This document shows, piece by piece, positions 34,577 to 43,459 of a stretch of DNA of 64,000 bases. This DNA comes from Acidimicrobiaceae bacterium. Lineage in GTDB: Bacteria > Actinomycetota > Acidimicrobiia > Acidimicrobiales > RAAP-2. Below the pieces are notes generated by a model. The model was not told where the DNA came from. It searched no databases and saw nothing but the letters and a program-made list of their open reading frames with translations. Both the position numbers and the translations under genes were made by a program. The DNA lies in the NCBI GenBank assembly GCA_027306585.1, contig DAHUZJ010000104.1, forward strand, positions 57,499 to 121,498, in the 5' to 3' direction. Each line of letters starts with the position of its first letter. Positions within the stretch are counted from its first letter, which is position 1.

Positions 34577-35572
34577 TCAGTCGTCGGGTGTGCGGGCGGG
34601 GCAGTTGTCGATGAGGCGGACGGGACCGACCTCGGCGGCGATGAGCAGCCGCACCTCGTCGGGGTGCTGCACGGAGCGGGGGACGGACAGGTCGGCGGCA
34701 TCGACGGCGGCGGCGTAGTCCAGCCAGGCGAGCGGCTCGGCCGCCACCACGTCGGCCATCACGGCGACGACCGCTGCCGGCCGCCGCTCGCCGGCCGCGA
34801 TGGCCCGGCGCGCAGCAGCGAGCGCCCGCGAGAGGACGGTGGCCGCCGCCCGCTCCGGTGGGGAGAGACGGACGTTGCGGCTGGAGAGCGCCAGGCCGTC
34901 GGGCTCGCGGACCGTCGGGCAGGCGACCACGTCGACGGGGAGGTGCAGGTCGGCCGCCATCCGGCGGATGACCGCCAGCTGCTGGAAGTCCTTCTGACCA
35001 AAGTAGGCTCGGCACGTCCCGACGAGGGCGAACAGCGCGGCCACCACCGTGCAGACCCCGTCGAAGTGCCCCGGACGCGATGCCCCCTCCCACAGCTCGG
35101 TGAGCCCGGCCACCGTGACACGCGTCGCCGGTGGGTCGGGCCAGTCCGGGTACAGCTCGGCGACGCGTGGGGCGAAGATCGTCGACGCACCCGCCGCCTC
35201 GCAGACCTCGAGGTCGGCCTCGAACGTACGAGGGTAGCGGTCGAGGTCGTCGGGGTCGGAGAACTGCAGCGGGTTGACGAAGATCGTCACCGCCACGTGC
35301 TCGCACTCGGCCGCCGCCCGCTCGATCAACGAGCGGTGCCCGGCGTGCATGGCGCCCATCGTTGGCACGAGCCCGACCGTGGCGCCACCGGCCCGAGCCG
35401 CCTCCAGCGCTTGCCGGAAAGCCTCCGCCGTGCGCACGACCGCCGGGACGCCGGTGGACGGTCCGGCCGCCGGCACGGTCGACAGCGTCGGCACGGTCGA
35501 CAGCGTCGGCACGGTGGGCACGTCAGGCCGCCACCACGGCGCCGGCGCCGGCGACAGCGCCGGCATCGGCAC
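34577..35572 (-). CDS. panC: Pantothenate synthetase
   Basis: [63 protein letters not shown]...[21 protein letters not shown]. Start uncertain; the repeat-coded N-terminus overlaps the upstream gene. Confidence 0.95.
   Translation of the reverse strand: MPMPALSPAPAPWWRPDVPTVPTLSTVPTLSTVPAAGPSTGVPAVVRTAEAFRQALEAARAGGATVGLVPTMGAMHAGHRSLIERAAAECEHVAVTIFVNPLQFSDPDDLDRYPRTFEADLEVCEAAGASTIFAPRVAELYPDWPDPPATRVTVAGLTELWEGASRPGHFDGVCTVVAALFALVGTCRAYFGQKDFQQLAVIRRMAADLHLPVDVVACPTVREPDGLALSSRNVRLSPPERAAATVLSRALAAARRAIAAGERRPAAVVAVMADVVAAEPLAWLDYAAAVDAADLSVPRSVQHPDEVRLLIAAEVGPVRLIDNCPARTPDD
35471..35520. repeat. 18-bp tandem repeat (CGGCACGGTCGACAGCGT x2 plus partial) at the 5' end of panC
   Basis: Copies at 35471-35488 and 35489-35506, partial to 35520; encodes [13 protein letters not shown]. 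Confidence 0.92.
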
Positions 35573-36320
35573 CGTGGTCGGCCTCGGCCTCGGCCTCGGC
35601 GCCGGCCTGCACCTGCGCCTGCACCTGTAGCGCCAGGGCGACTCCTGCTCGGTAGCCGGCTCGCTCCTCGGGCGGCATGGCCGCCAGGTGGCGCTCGAGC
35701 GTGGCCCGGTCGCCCCGGGCGGCCGGCCCGGTTAGCGCCCGACGGGGGCCGGATTCGGCCACGTCCTCGAGGGCGGCGTGGGCGAGCGGCAGGAAGGCGC
35801 CGAGGGGCAACCCCGCCGCCGCCGCCAGCCGCTCGACCTGGCCGAGGAGGCCGACGAGGTGGTTGGCGGCCACGCAGGCGGCGGCGTGGTAAAGGGCGCG
35901 GTCGCCGTCGGGCACGGCGAGCGCGATGCCCCCGAGCGCCGCCACCAGGTCGGAGGCGGCCGGGTCGCCGGCGACGGCGAAGGTCGCGCCACTCCGTAGG
36001 CGGACGGCTCCCCGCTCCGGATCGGGCAGCGGGACGAGCGGGTGGACCGACGCCCGCCGGGGATGAGGCGTCAGGACGTCGAGCCCGAGCGACCCCGAGA
36101 GGTGGACCACGGCACAGGCCTCCCTCGGCTCGACGGCAGCGGCCACAGCGGCGACGGCGTCGTCGGGAACCGAGAGCACCAGCACGTCCACGCCGTCGGC
36201 AGCGTCGTCGACCGGCTGGTGGCGGCTGCGGAACCCGACGACCTCCCAGCCCGCCGTCGCGAGCGCGAGGGCAAGGGCGCGGCCAGCACGGCCGGGACCG
36301 ATGAAGCGAACGGTGCGCAC
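35523..36320 (-). CDS. Rossmann-like/DUF2520 domain protein (PanE/ProC-like reductase fold)
   Basis: VRFIGPGRAGRALALALATAGWEVVGFRSRHQ...VLSVPDDAVAAVAAAV...VHLSGSLGLDVL...FAVAGDPAASDLVAALGG...AACVAANHLVGLLGQVERLAAAAGLP; low-complexity C-tail. Confidence 0.85.
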   Translation of the reverse strand: MRTVRFIGPGRAGRALALALATAGWEVVGFRSRHQPVDDAADGVDVLVLSVPDDAVAAVAAAVEPREACAVVHLSGSLGLDVLTPHPRRASVHPLVPLPDPERGAVRLRSGATFAVAGDPAASDLVAALGGIALAVPDGDRALYHAAACVAANHLVGLLGQVERLAAAAGLPLGAFLPLAHAALEDVAESGPRRALTGPAARGDRATLERHLAAMPPEERAGYRAGVALALQVQAQVQAGAEAEAEADHGADAGAVAGAGAVVAA

Positions 36321-36390
36321 CGACTCCTCCCCTGGCGATCCAGCCCGCTACGGGTGCCGGTCGCGGTTCTCGTCCGGATGTGGAGCTCGC

Positions 36391-36852
36391 TCACAGTGTA
36401 CCGAGGCGCCGCACCTCCCCACCAGCTGCGCCGACGGCCGCCTCGGTGACGAGGTCCGGCGCCAGGTCCCGCAACGGGGCGAGCACGAAGCGGCGGTCCC
36501 ACATGCGGGGGTGGGGCACCTCGAGGTCGGCCTCGACGACCACGGTCTCGCCGACGAGCAGGACGTCGGCGTCCAGCGTCCGGGGTCCGAACCGGACCGT
36601 CCGCACCCGGTGGGCCTCCCGCTCCAGGGCGGCGCACCGTTCGAGGAGGCGACGCGCGGTGTCGTGGGTGTCGAGCTCCACAACCAGGTTGAGGTAGGAC
36701 GGCTGGTCCTCGGGACCACCCACCGGCGCCGTCTCGTAGAGGGGCGAGACGGCGACGACGTCCCCGCCCGCTCGCAGCGTCGCGACGGCCCGGCGGAGCT
36801 GCTGGCGCCGGTCGCCCAGGTTGGCGCCGAGCCCGAGGAAGGCCCGGGTCAC
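36391..36852 (-). CDS. folK: 2-amino-4-hydroxy-6-hydroxymethyldihydropteridine pyrophosphokinase
   Basis: VTRAFLGLGANLGDRRQQLRRAVATL...VSPLYETAPVGGPEDQPSYLNLVVEL...RTVRFGPRTLDADVLLVGE...VPHPRMWDRRFVLAPLRDLAPD. Confidence 0.96.
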   Translation of the reverse strand: MTRAFLGLGANLGDRRQQLRRAVATLRAGGDVVAVSPLYETAPVGGPEDQPSYLNLVVELDTHDTARRLLERCAALEREAHRVRTVRFGPRTLDADVLLVGETVVVEADLEVPHPRMWDRRFVLAPLRDLAPDLVTEAAVGAAGGEVRRLGTL

Positions 36853-37253
36853 CCCGCGCCCGGCGGCGCGTGGCGCGTCCCGGCCGCCGCGCGGTCCCGC
36901 ACGACCCGCACACCGACCGACCCGAGCTGGGCGGCGATCGGCGGCCGCAGCTTGCGCACCGTGACCTGCACCGTCGCCACGCGGTCGTCCTCGTCCAGCA
37001 GTGCGCGGGCGACGGCGTCGGCCAGCGCCTCGAGGAGCAGGAACGAGCGGCCCGCCACCACGTCGACCGCCCGGGTGCACAGCGCCCCGTAGTCGGCGGT
37101 GTCCTCGAGGGCGTCCGTCACCCCGGCCCGCCGCAGGTCGAGGCCCACGTCCAGGTCGAGGGCGAAGGGCTGGGCGCGCTCGCGCTCTTCGGGGAGCACC
37201 CCGTGGACGCCCATCACCCGCAGGTCGCGAACCTCGATGCGGTCCCCGTCCAC
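36849..37253 (-). CDS. folB: Dihydroneopterin aldolase
   Basis: DRIEVRDLRVMGVHGVLPEERERAQPFALDLDVGLDLRRAGVTDALEDTADYGALCTRAVDVVAGRSFLLLEALADAVARALL; GTGA overlap with folK. Start inferred. Confidence 0.92.
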   Translation of the reverse strand: MDGDRIEVRDLRVMGVHGVLPEERERAQPFALDLDVGLDLRRAGVTDALEDTADYGALCTRAVDVVAGRSFLLLEALADAVARALLDEDDRVATVQVTVRKLRPPIAAQLGSVGVRVVRDRAAAGTRHAPPGAG

Positions 37254-37261
37254 CGGCAGGG

Positions 37262-37774
37262 TCAGACTGGCTGGCGGGGCGGGAGCCTGGCCGACGTCAC
37301 CACCAGCTCCCGGCCGGCCGACCCCATCGGATGGCCAACCAGGCGCTCGACCAGGTTGATCGCCTGGGCGCTCGAGGCGAGCCGGCCCGACCACACGAGG
37401 AAGCCGGCGGCCACGCCCATCACCCGGTCGCCGAGCCCCTCCTGGTGCACGAGGATGCGCAGGCCGTCGCGCAGGGAACGGTCGAGGTCCCGGTAGCAGT
37501 CGGCAAGTGCCGGGCGGGCGTCGATGTTGGGCGCCAGCGGGAAATGGGCGTAATCGAGGTCTTCCTCGTCGTAGGCGTAGAGGTTGTGATGCGAGGTCAG
37601 CAGCGACACGACCCGGTTGAAGCCCTGGCCCCGCAGCCAGATGATCTCCTCCTGGCGGCGGACGCGCCGGTGGTTGGGCGCGAAGCCTCCCGGCCGTTCG
37701 CTGATGGCCAGGCGGTCCCGGATGATCCAGGTGAAGTTCCGCGGAGGGATCCCCGCCGCCCACTTGCCCTTCAT
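37262..37774 (-). CDS. Protein-tyrosine/dual-specificity phosphatase-like protein with Cys-less signature (HQEGLGDR); candidate pseudophosphatase
   Basis: NFTWIIRDRLAISERPGGFAPNHRRVRRQEEIIWLRGQGFNRVVSLLTSHHNLYAYDEEDLDYAHFPLAPNIDARPALADCYRDLDRSLRDGLRILVHQEGLGDRVMGVAAGFLVWSGRLASSAQAINLVERLVGHPMG follows a DSP/PTP layout; P-loop Cys is Gln. Confidence 0.75.
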   Translation of the reverse strand: MKGKWAAGIPPRNFTWIIRDRLAISERPGGFAPNHRRVRRQEEIIWLRGQGFNRVVSLLTSHHNLYAYDEEDLDYAHFPLAPNIDARPALADCYRDLDRSLRDGLRILVHQEGLGDRVMGVAAGFLVWSGRLASSAQAINLVERLVGHPMGSAGRELVVTSARLPPRQPV

Positions 37775-37875
37775 GGTGCCGTGCTCATCGTTGGCTCATC
37801 GTTGCGCTCACCGTGCCGTGGAAGGCGCCGGGCGCCGGGCGCCGGCGGCGGTTGCCGGCGTGCGCTCACGTGGGC

Positions 37876-38697
37876 TCACGCCACGGCCGCCACTCGCGCG
37901 GTGCCCACCAGGGACGCCGCATCAACCGTGGGGGCCACGTCGTGGACGCGGACCATGTCGGCCCCGGCGGACATCGCCCAGGCAGCCGTCGCCAGCGATG
38001 CCTCGAACCGCTCGGTCACCGGGAGCCCCGCCCCGCCACGAGCGCCGAAACGCGCCAGGAACCGCTTCCGGCTGGTTCCCACCAGCACCCGGGCCCCGGC
38101 CCGGTGGGCGGCGACGGCCAGGCCCGGCAGGCCGGCGAGCAGCTGCAGGTTGTGGTCGCCGGTCTTTGCGAACCCGATCCCGGGATCGACCCAGACCTCG
38201 TCGATGCCGGCGTCCCTCGCCTGGGCCGCGAGGTGCAGCACGTGGCCGTGGACCTCGGCCACCACGTCGTCGTAGTGGGCCAGGCTGTCCATCGTCGCCG
38301 CGGTCCCACGCCGGTGCATCGCCACCCAGCCGACGCCGCACTCGGCGGCGACCGACCACAGCTCGCCCGACACGTCATTGAGCAGGGTGGCGCCGGCGGC
38401 GGCGGCGGCCCGGGCGACCCCCGGCTTCACGGTGTCGATCGAGACGCGCACCTCCGGCGCGAGCGCCTCCACCACCGGCAGGACGCGGCGCAGCTCTTCG
38501 GCCTCGTCGACCGGTCGGGCCCCCGGGCGGCTCGACTCGCCGCCCACGTCGACGACATCGGCGCCCTCGGCGACCATCTCGCGGCCCCGGGCGACGGCGT
38601 TGCCCGGGTGCAGGAACCGTCCGCCGTCGGAGAAGGAGTCGGGCGTCACGTTGAGGACGCCCATGACAAGGGGCCGGTCCTCGGCGTGGGTGGGCAC
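37876..38697 (-). CDS. folP: Dihydropteroate synthase
   Basis: LVMGVLNVTPDSFSDGGRFLHPGNAVARGREMVAEGADVVDVGGESSRPGA...LLNDVSG...VDPGIGFAKTGDHNLQLL...VGTSRKRFL. Confidence 0.97.
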   Translation of the reverse strand: MPTHAEDRPLVMGVLNVTPDSFSDGGRFLHPGNAVARGREMVAEGADVVDVGGESSRPGARPVDEAEELRRVLPVVEALAPEVRVSIDTVKPGVARAAAAAGATLLNDVSGELWSVAAECGVGWVAMHRRGTAATMDSLAHYDDVVAEVHGHVLHLAAQARDAGIDEVWVDPGIGFAKTGDHNLQLLAGLPGLAVAAHRAGARVLVGTSRKRFLARFGARGGAGLPVTERFEASLATAAWAMSAGADMVRVHDVAPTVDAASLVGTARVAAVA

Positions 38698-38823
38698 CGG
38701 GCCAGCGTAGGCGAACCCGGGTGCCCACGCGGGCGGCCGTCGGCGCCCACGGGGGCCCAGCTCGGGCCGCGAGCGGCCCTTACGAGCGGCCGATGGCCGG
38801 CGTACGAGCGGCCGATGGGCGCC

Positions 38824-39432
38824 CTATCGACCGTGGACGAACTGCATCGCCTCCGCACGGGTGGAGGGGTCGGAGCGGAACAGCCCCCGGACCGCCGACG
38901 TCACCGTGAGCGTGCCCGGCTTCTTGACGCCCCGCATGGACATGCACAGATGCTCGGCCTCCACCACCACGAGCACGCCGCGGGGGGCCAGCGTCCGCTC
39001 GACGGCGTCGGCGATCTGGGTCGTCATGCGCTCTTGGACCTGGAGGCGCCGGGCGAACCCGTCCACCAGCCGGGCCAGCTTGGAAAGGCCGGTGATGCGG
39101 CCGTCGCTGGCCGGGATGTACGCCACGTGCGCCCGGCCGATGAAGGGGACGAGGTGGTGCTCGCACAGCGAGGCGAACGGGATGTCCCGAACCATGACCA
39201 TCTCGTCGTGCTCGGCCGCGAACGTGACGGTGAGGTGCCGGGACGGGTCGTCGACGAGGCCCGAGAACAGCTCTTCGTACATGGCGGCCACCCGTCGGGG
39301 CGTGTCGCGCAACCCCTCACGCTGGGGATCCTCGCCGATGGCGGCGAGCAACTCGGCCACGGCCTGTTCGGCGCGGGGGATGTCGACCGGCACCGGCGCT
39401 CCTCTCTCGGGTCCTCTCAGCATCGCACCCAC
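38824..39432 (-). CDS. folE: GTP cyclohydrolase I
   Basis: [27 protein letters not shown]...[64 protein letters not shown]...[13 protein letters not shown]. Confidence 0.97.
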   Translation of the reverse strand: MGAMLRGPERGAPVPVDIPRAEQAVAELLAAIGEDPQREGLRDTPRRVAAMYEELFSGLVDDPSRHLTVTFAAEHDEMVMVRDIPFASLCEHHLVPFIGRAHVAYIPASDGRITGLSKLARLVDGFARRLQVQERMTTQIADAVERTLAPRGVLVVVEAEHLCMSMRGVKKPGTLTVTSAVRGLFRSDPSTRAEAMQFVHGR

Positions 39433-39484
39433 GGCCGCTGGCCATCCCGCCCGGGCACCGAGGCCGGCTGCGAGCAGCGCCCGC

Positions 39485-40060
39485 TCAGCCGGGCGACGAC
39501 CCCAGGTAGGCGTGCACCCCGCGCAGGTTGCGGTAGCGCTCGGCGACGTCGAGCCCGTACCCGACGACGAACTCCGAGGCGATGGTGAAGCCTACGTACC
39601 GCAGGTCCAGGTCGACGCGCTGCTCCCCCTCTTTCACCAGGAGGGCACAGACGTCGACGCTCGCCGGGCGGCGGGCGTGGAGGTACTTGCGGAGGTAGTT
39701 GAGCGTCAGGCCGCTGTCGATGATGTCCTCCACCACGAGGACCCGCCGCCCCGTCAGCTCGGCGTCGAGGTCCTTCACGATGCGGACGACGCCCGACGTC
39801 CGGGTGGCGCTGCCGTAGGAGGAGACGGCCATGAAATCGACGTCGACCGGCAGCTCGATGGCCCGGCACAGGTCGCTCATGAACAGCATGGCGCCCTTGA
39901 GCACGCCCAAGAGGAGCGGCGGGTCGTCGGCATAGTCGGCGGTGATGCGGGCCCCGAGCTCGGCGACCTTGGCGGCGATCTCCTCGGCGCCGACCCGCAC
40001 CGGGCCGATCTCGTGCGCTGCCCATCCCGGGGCCACTTCGGTGGCCTCCCCCGTCGTCAC
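39485..40060 (-). CDS. hpt: Hypoxanthine phosphoribosyltransferase
   Basis: [75 protein letters not shown]. Confidence 0.97.
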   Translation of the reverse strand: MTTGEATEVAPGWAAHEIGPVRVGAEEIAAKVAELGARITADYADDPPLLLGVLKGAMLFMSDLCRAIELPVDVDFMAVSSYGSATRTSGVVRIVKDLDAELTGRRVLVVEDIIDSGLTLNYLRKYLHARRPASVDVCALLVKEGEQRVDLDLRYVGFTIASEFVVGYGLDVAERYRNLRGVHAYLGSSPG

Positions 40061-41181
40061 CTGCGGAACCCTACCGGAACGGTGCCACCTGTCCCCTTCC
40101 CGCTCCCGCGGTCGCTCTCAGCTCGGTCGCCCCGCGGCGTGCTCCCGGGTCCGGCGTCCTGGGCGGGACCGGGCGGTGACAGCCGGAGGCGGCCGGCCGA
40201 GCGGCGGACCCGCCATCCGCCCGCCACCTCGGTGGCGCGGGCCAGCCCCCGGGCCACGGCGAGGACACGGGCGACGTCCCCCGACGACGGCGGCTGCCGA
40301 TCGAGACCGGCGCCGGGCGCGTCGGTGCCGCCGGTGCCCACCGGGCGCCCGCCGGTCGGCGGGGTGGCGCCCGAGGCCCGCAGCCAGCGGCGAACGGCGC
40401 GGCGTCCGAGCGGGGCGGGCGCAGCCCCGAGGGCCCGGGCGTCCTCGGGGTCGGGCAGCGACGCGGCCGCCAACCCTTCGAGGAAGGCGGCATCGTCCCG
40501 GCACAGGTCGGCGGTCCGTGCCAGGAGGGGGACCGGTTCGCGGCCGGCGATCGACCGGCACAGCGGCAGCAGCTCGTGGCGGACCCGGTTGCGCAGGTGG
40601 GCCGGGTCCTCGTTGGTCGGGTCGGTCAGCCAGTGGAGGCCGGCGGCGGTGCACACCGCTTGCGCCTCGGCCCGTCGCACGCCCAGGAGCGGGTGCTCCG
40701 GTCCTGGTCGCATCGCCGCCAGCCCGTCCAGTCCCGAGCCGCGCAGCAGGTGGGCGAGGACCGTCTCGGCCTGGTCGTCCATCGTGTGGCCGGTGGCGAC
40801 CTCCGGGGGGAGGACGCCATAGCGGGCAGCGCGAGCCCGCGCCTCGAGGTCGGGCCCCGGCGGTACGCCGACCCGGAGGGCACGAAACTCGGCGCCGACT
40901 CGCCGGGCCGCGTCGGCCACCACGCCGGCCTCGTCGGCCGACCCCGGCCGCAGCCCGTGGTCGACGTGAACTGCCGTCACCCGGCACCCGGCGGCAACGG
41001 CCAGGACGAGGAGCGCCGTCGAGTCCGGGCCGCCCGACACGGCGCAGGTGAGCGGCGTGCCCGCCGCGGGGAACGTGCAGCGGGGGAGGATGCCGGCGAC
41101 GGCCGGCAGCGCGGCCAGCGCGGCCCGCTCCGGCTGCCCGGGCAGCGCCCCGGCCGGACCCGTGCCCGCACCGGGGGTCAC
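40057..41181 (-). CDS. tilS: tRNA(Ile)-lysidine synthase
   Basis: LTCAVSGGPDSTALLVLAVAAGCRVTAVHVDHGLRPGSADEA...ATGHTMDDQAETVLAHLLRGSGLDGLAAM; start placed at GTG 41181. Confidence 0.93.
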   Translation of the reverse strand: MTPGAGTGPAGALPGQPERAALAALPAVAGILPRCTFPAAGTPLTCAVSGGPDSTALLVLAVAAGCRVTAVHVDHGLRPGSADEAGVVADAARRVGAEFRALRVGVPPGPDLEARARAARYGVLPPEVATGHTMDDQAETVLAHLLRGSGLDGLAAMRPGPEHPLLGVRRAEAQAVCTAAGLHWLTDPTNEDPAHLRNRVRHELLPLCRSIAGREPVPLLARTADLCRDDAAFLEGLAAASLPDPEDARALGAAPAPLGRRAVRRWLRASGATPPTGGRPVGTGGTDAPGAGLDRQPPSSGDVARVLAVARGLARATEVAGGWRVRRSAGRLRLSPPGPAQDAGPGSTPRGDRAESDRGSGKGTGGTVPVGFRR

Positions 41182-41186
41182 GGCCG

Positions 41187-42365
41187 TCAGCTGGCGGCCG
41201 GCATGGCCTGCACCCGGGCGACCCATCGGTCCGGCTCCCGGATCTCGGACAGGGCCGGCAGCCATTCGGGCCCCTGCCACACCTTGTCCAACAGCGCCGT
41301 CCCGCCGGCCTGCTCGACGGCGTACACGAAGGCCTCGCCTTCGGCGTACTGGCGAAACTTCGCCTCGAGCCCCAGCAGGCGAAGCAGCACCTTGGCCGGC
41401 CCGCGTGCCTGCTCGCGGCGCTCCCGGAGCACGGCGCCGAACCGCTCCGCGCCCGGCACCGCCGCCGCGCCAGCCCGGTCCATGACCACGTCGCCGTGGC
41501 CCTCGAGCAGGCTCATGAGCGCCTGCAGCCGGCGGATGGCCTCCATCTGCTCCTCGCCGGCCACCAGGCCGATCATGCCGGCGTCCTCGAGCGGGCTCTC
41601 ACCCGACCGCAGCTGCTCCGCAACCCGGCGCACCATCTCGGCCAACCGGTGTGGGTCGGCGCGGAAGGGCTCCAGGCCCTGGTCGACCAGCGAGAGGAAG
41701 TGGTCCCGCAGCCACGGCACGGCCGTGAACTGGCACCGGTGCGTGACCTCGTGGAGGGCCAGCCACAGCCGGAACTCGCGGGAGGGGAAGCCGTAGCGCG
41801 ACTCGAGCGACACCACATTGGGCCCCACGTAGTAGAGGACGTCCTGGTCCTCCGACATCTCCTCGGTGATGAGGAGGTCGTACTGGCCGAGCACCCGGGT
41901 CGACATCCACGACAGCACGGCGCCGAGCTGGGCCCCGCTCATCGCCCGGCCGGCACCCGACATCGTGCCGGCGAGCGACTCGGGCAGCAGCTGGGTGAGG
42001 CCGGCCAACGGGCTCGAGCGCCGCGCCTCGGCGCGGCGCTCCTCGTACTTTCGGAGGGTGGGCCCGAGGAGCCGCTGCATCGACGCCACGTTGGCCCGCA
42101 CCCAGCCGGGACGATCGGTGACCATCGCCCGACCCGGCGACGGGGCACGCCAACCGGTGGACGCCGCCACCAGCTCCTCGGCTTGGGCGGTCAGCTCGAC
42201 GAATTCGTCCTGGACGGCGGCAGCCCGATAGCCGAGCGGCAGCGGTCGGCGAGCGAGCAGCCGCTCGGCGACCCGCTCGGCGACGGTCCAGTCGATCAGC
42301 CCGGGTCCATCGGCCGGGCGCTCCCCGCCGGCCTCGCCGTCGGCGCGGTCGAACGGCGCCGTCAC
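41187..42365 (-). CDS. Zinc-dependent metalloprotease (actinobacterial DUF2342-type)
   Basis: LWLALHEVTHRCQFTAVPWLRDHFLSLVDQGL (HEXXH), FPSREFRLWLALHE; GTG start overlaps the upstream stop. Confidence 0.88.
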   Translation of the reverse strand: MTAPFDRADGEAGGERPADGPGLIDWTVAERVAERLLARRPLPLGYRAAAVQDEFVELTAQAEELVAASTGWRAPSPGRAMVTDRPGWVRANVASMQRLLGPTLRKYEERRAEARRSSPLAGLTQLLPESLAGTMSGAGRAMSGAQLGAVLSWMSTRVLGQYDLLITEEMSEDQDVLYYVGPNVVSLESRYGFPSREFRLWLALHEVTHRCQFTAVPWLRDHFLSLVDQGLEPFRADPHRLAEMVRRVAEQLRSGESPLEDAGMIGLVAGEEQMEAIRRLQALMSLLEGHGDVVMDRAGAAAVPGAERFGAVLRERREQARGPAKVLLRLLGLEAKFRQYAEGEAFVYAVEQAGGTALLDKVWQGPEWLPALSEIREPDRWVARVQAMPAAS

Positions 42366-42703
42366 CCGAGGGCGTCCGATCCGCCGGTGCTCGAGCCCCC
42401 GGGAGCCGATCCGTCGAGGGCGGCATCCTGGCGGGTGGCCTCCGCGCGCAGGGCTGCCGCCACCCGGTCCTTGAGCGCCTCGGGCACCCGGTCCTTGCAC
42501 CGGTTGGCGACCACCATGCGCAGCTCAGCTTCGAACTCCGCCGCCTCCCCGCACCAGCCGCACTCGTCGAGGTGCACCGAGATCTGGACCCGGCGGACGT
42601 CGTTGAGCTCACCGTCGAGATAGCGGTACAGCTGGCGGACCGCCTCGTTGCAGTCCACCTCGTTGGAGCCGTCCCCGCATGGCCCTCCGTGCTCGTCGCT
42701 CAC
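42362..42703 (-). CDS. rsrA: RsrA-like zinc-binding anti-sigma factor
   Basis: VDCNEAVRQLYRYLDGELNDVRRVQISVHLDECGWCGEAAEFEAELRMVVANRC: HxxxCxxC ZAS motif; next to sigR. Start uncertain (42703 or 42763). Confidence 0.85.
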   Translation of the reverse strand: MSDEHGGPCGDGSNEVDCNEAVRQLYRYLDGELNDVRRVQISVHLDECGWCGEAAEFEAELRMVVANRCKDRVPEALKDRVAAALRAEATRQDAALDGSAPGGSSTGGSDALG

Positions 42704-42784
42704 GCCAGTCGCCACGACGCGCCTCCCGTCACCACTGCCGGCCGCCACGTCGGGCTGCCCCACCTGCGTGCCGGCGCCGGGCGC

Positions 42785-43363
42785 TCACGATGCACCCGGC
42801 CCCGCTCCGACCAGCCCTCGAGCCTCTGCGAAGTGGTGCAACGCCTTCTGCAGCGCCCTTCTTCCCCGGTGGATCCGGCTCATGACCGTGCCGATGGGGA
42901 CGTCGGTGATCTCGGCGATCTCCTTGTACGAGAACCCCTCGACGTCGGCAAGGAGCACCGCGATGCGGAAGGCGTCGGGCAGCGACTCGATCGCCGCCTT
43001 CACCTCGTCGTCGGTGAAGCTGTCGAGGGCCTCGTCCTCGGCGCTCCGGCCGCTCACGACGCCGTCGCCGGTGGCGAGGCGCCGGTACAGGTAGAGGTCC
43101 TCGACGTCCTCCACGTCGGACACGTCCGGGCGTCGCTTGGCCGCCCGGTAGGCGTTGATGTAGGTGTTCGTCAGGATGCGGTAGAGCCAGGCCTTGAGGT
43201 TGGTGCCCTCGGTGAACCCGTCGAACGCCCGGTAGGCCTTCAGGTACGTCTCCTGGACCAGGTCCTCGGCGTCCGAGGGGTTGCGCGTCATGCGCAGCGC
43301 GGCGGTGTACAGCGCCGGCATGTACTCCATCGTCAGCTCGGTGAACCGGGCCCGGTCGGCCAT
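42785..43363 (-). CDS. sigR: ECF RNA polymerase sigma factor, SigR/SigH type
   Basis: [60 protein letters not shown]...[33 protein letters not shown]. Confidence 0.93.
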   Translation of the reverse strand: MADRARFTELTMEYMPALYTAALRMTRNPSDAEDLVQETYLKAYRAFDGFTEGTNLKAWLYRILTNTYINAYRAAKRRPDVSDVEDVEDLYLYRRLATGDGVVSGRSAEDEALDSFTDDEVKAAIESLPDAFRIAVLLADVEGFSYKEIAEITDVPIGTVMSRIHRGRRALQKALHHFAEARGLVGAGPGAS

Positions 43364-43459
43364 GTCGAGACCCTACCCGTGCGCCAGCCGCGACCGCCCG
43401 CAGGGCCCCCGTGGCACTACGGTTCGGGTCGCCCCGCCCCGTTCACCCATGGACCGCCT

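Noticed and set aside
43364-43459. SigR autoregulatory promoter (GGAAT-N-GTT)
   Set aside because: No convincing -35/-10 pair found in the sigR upstream region.
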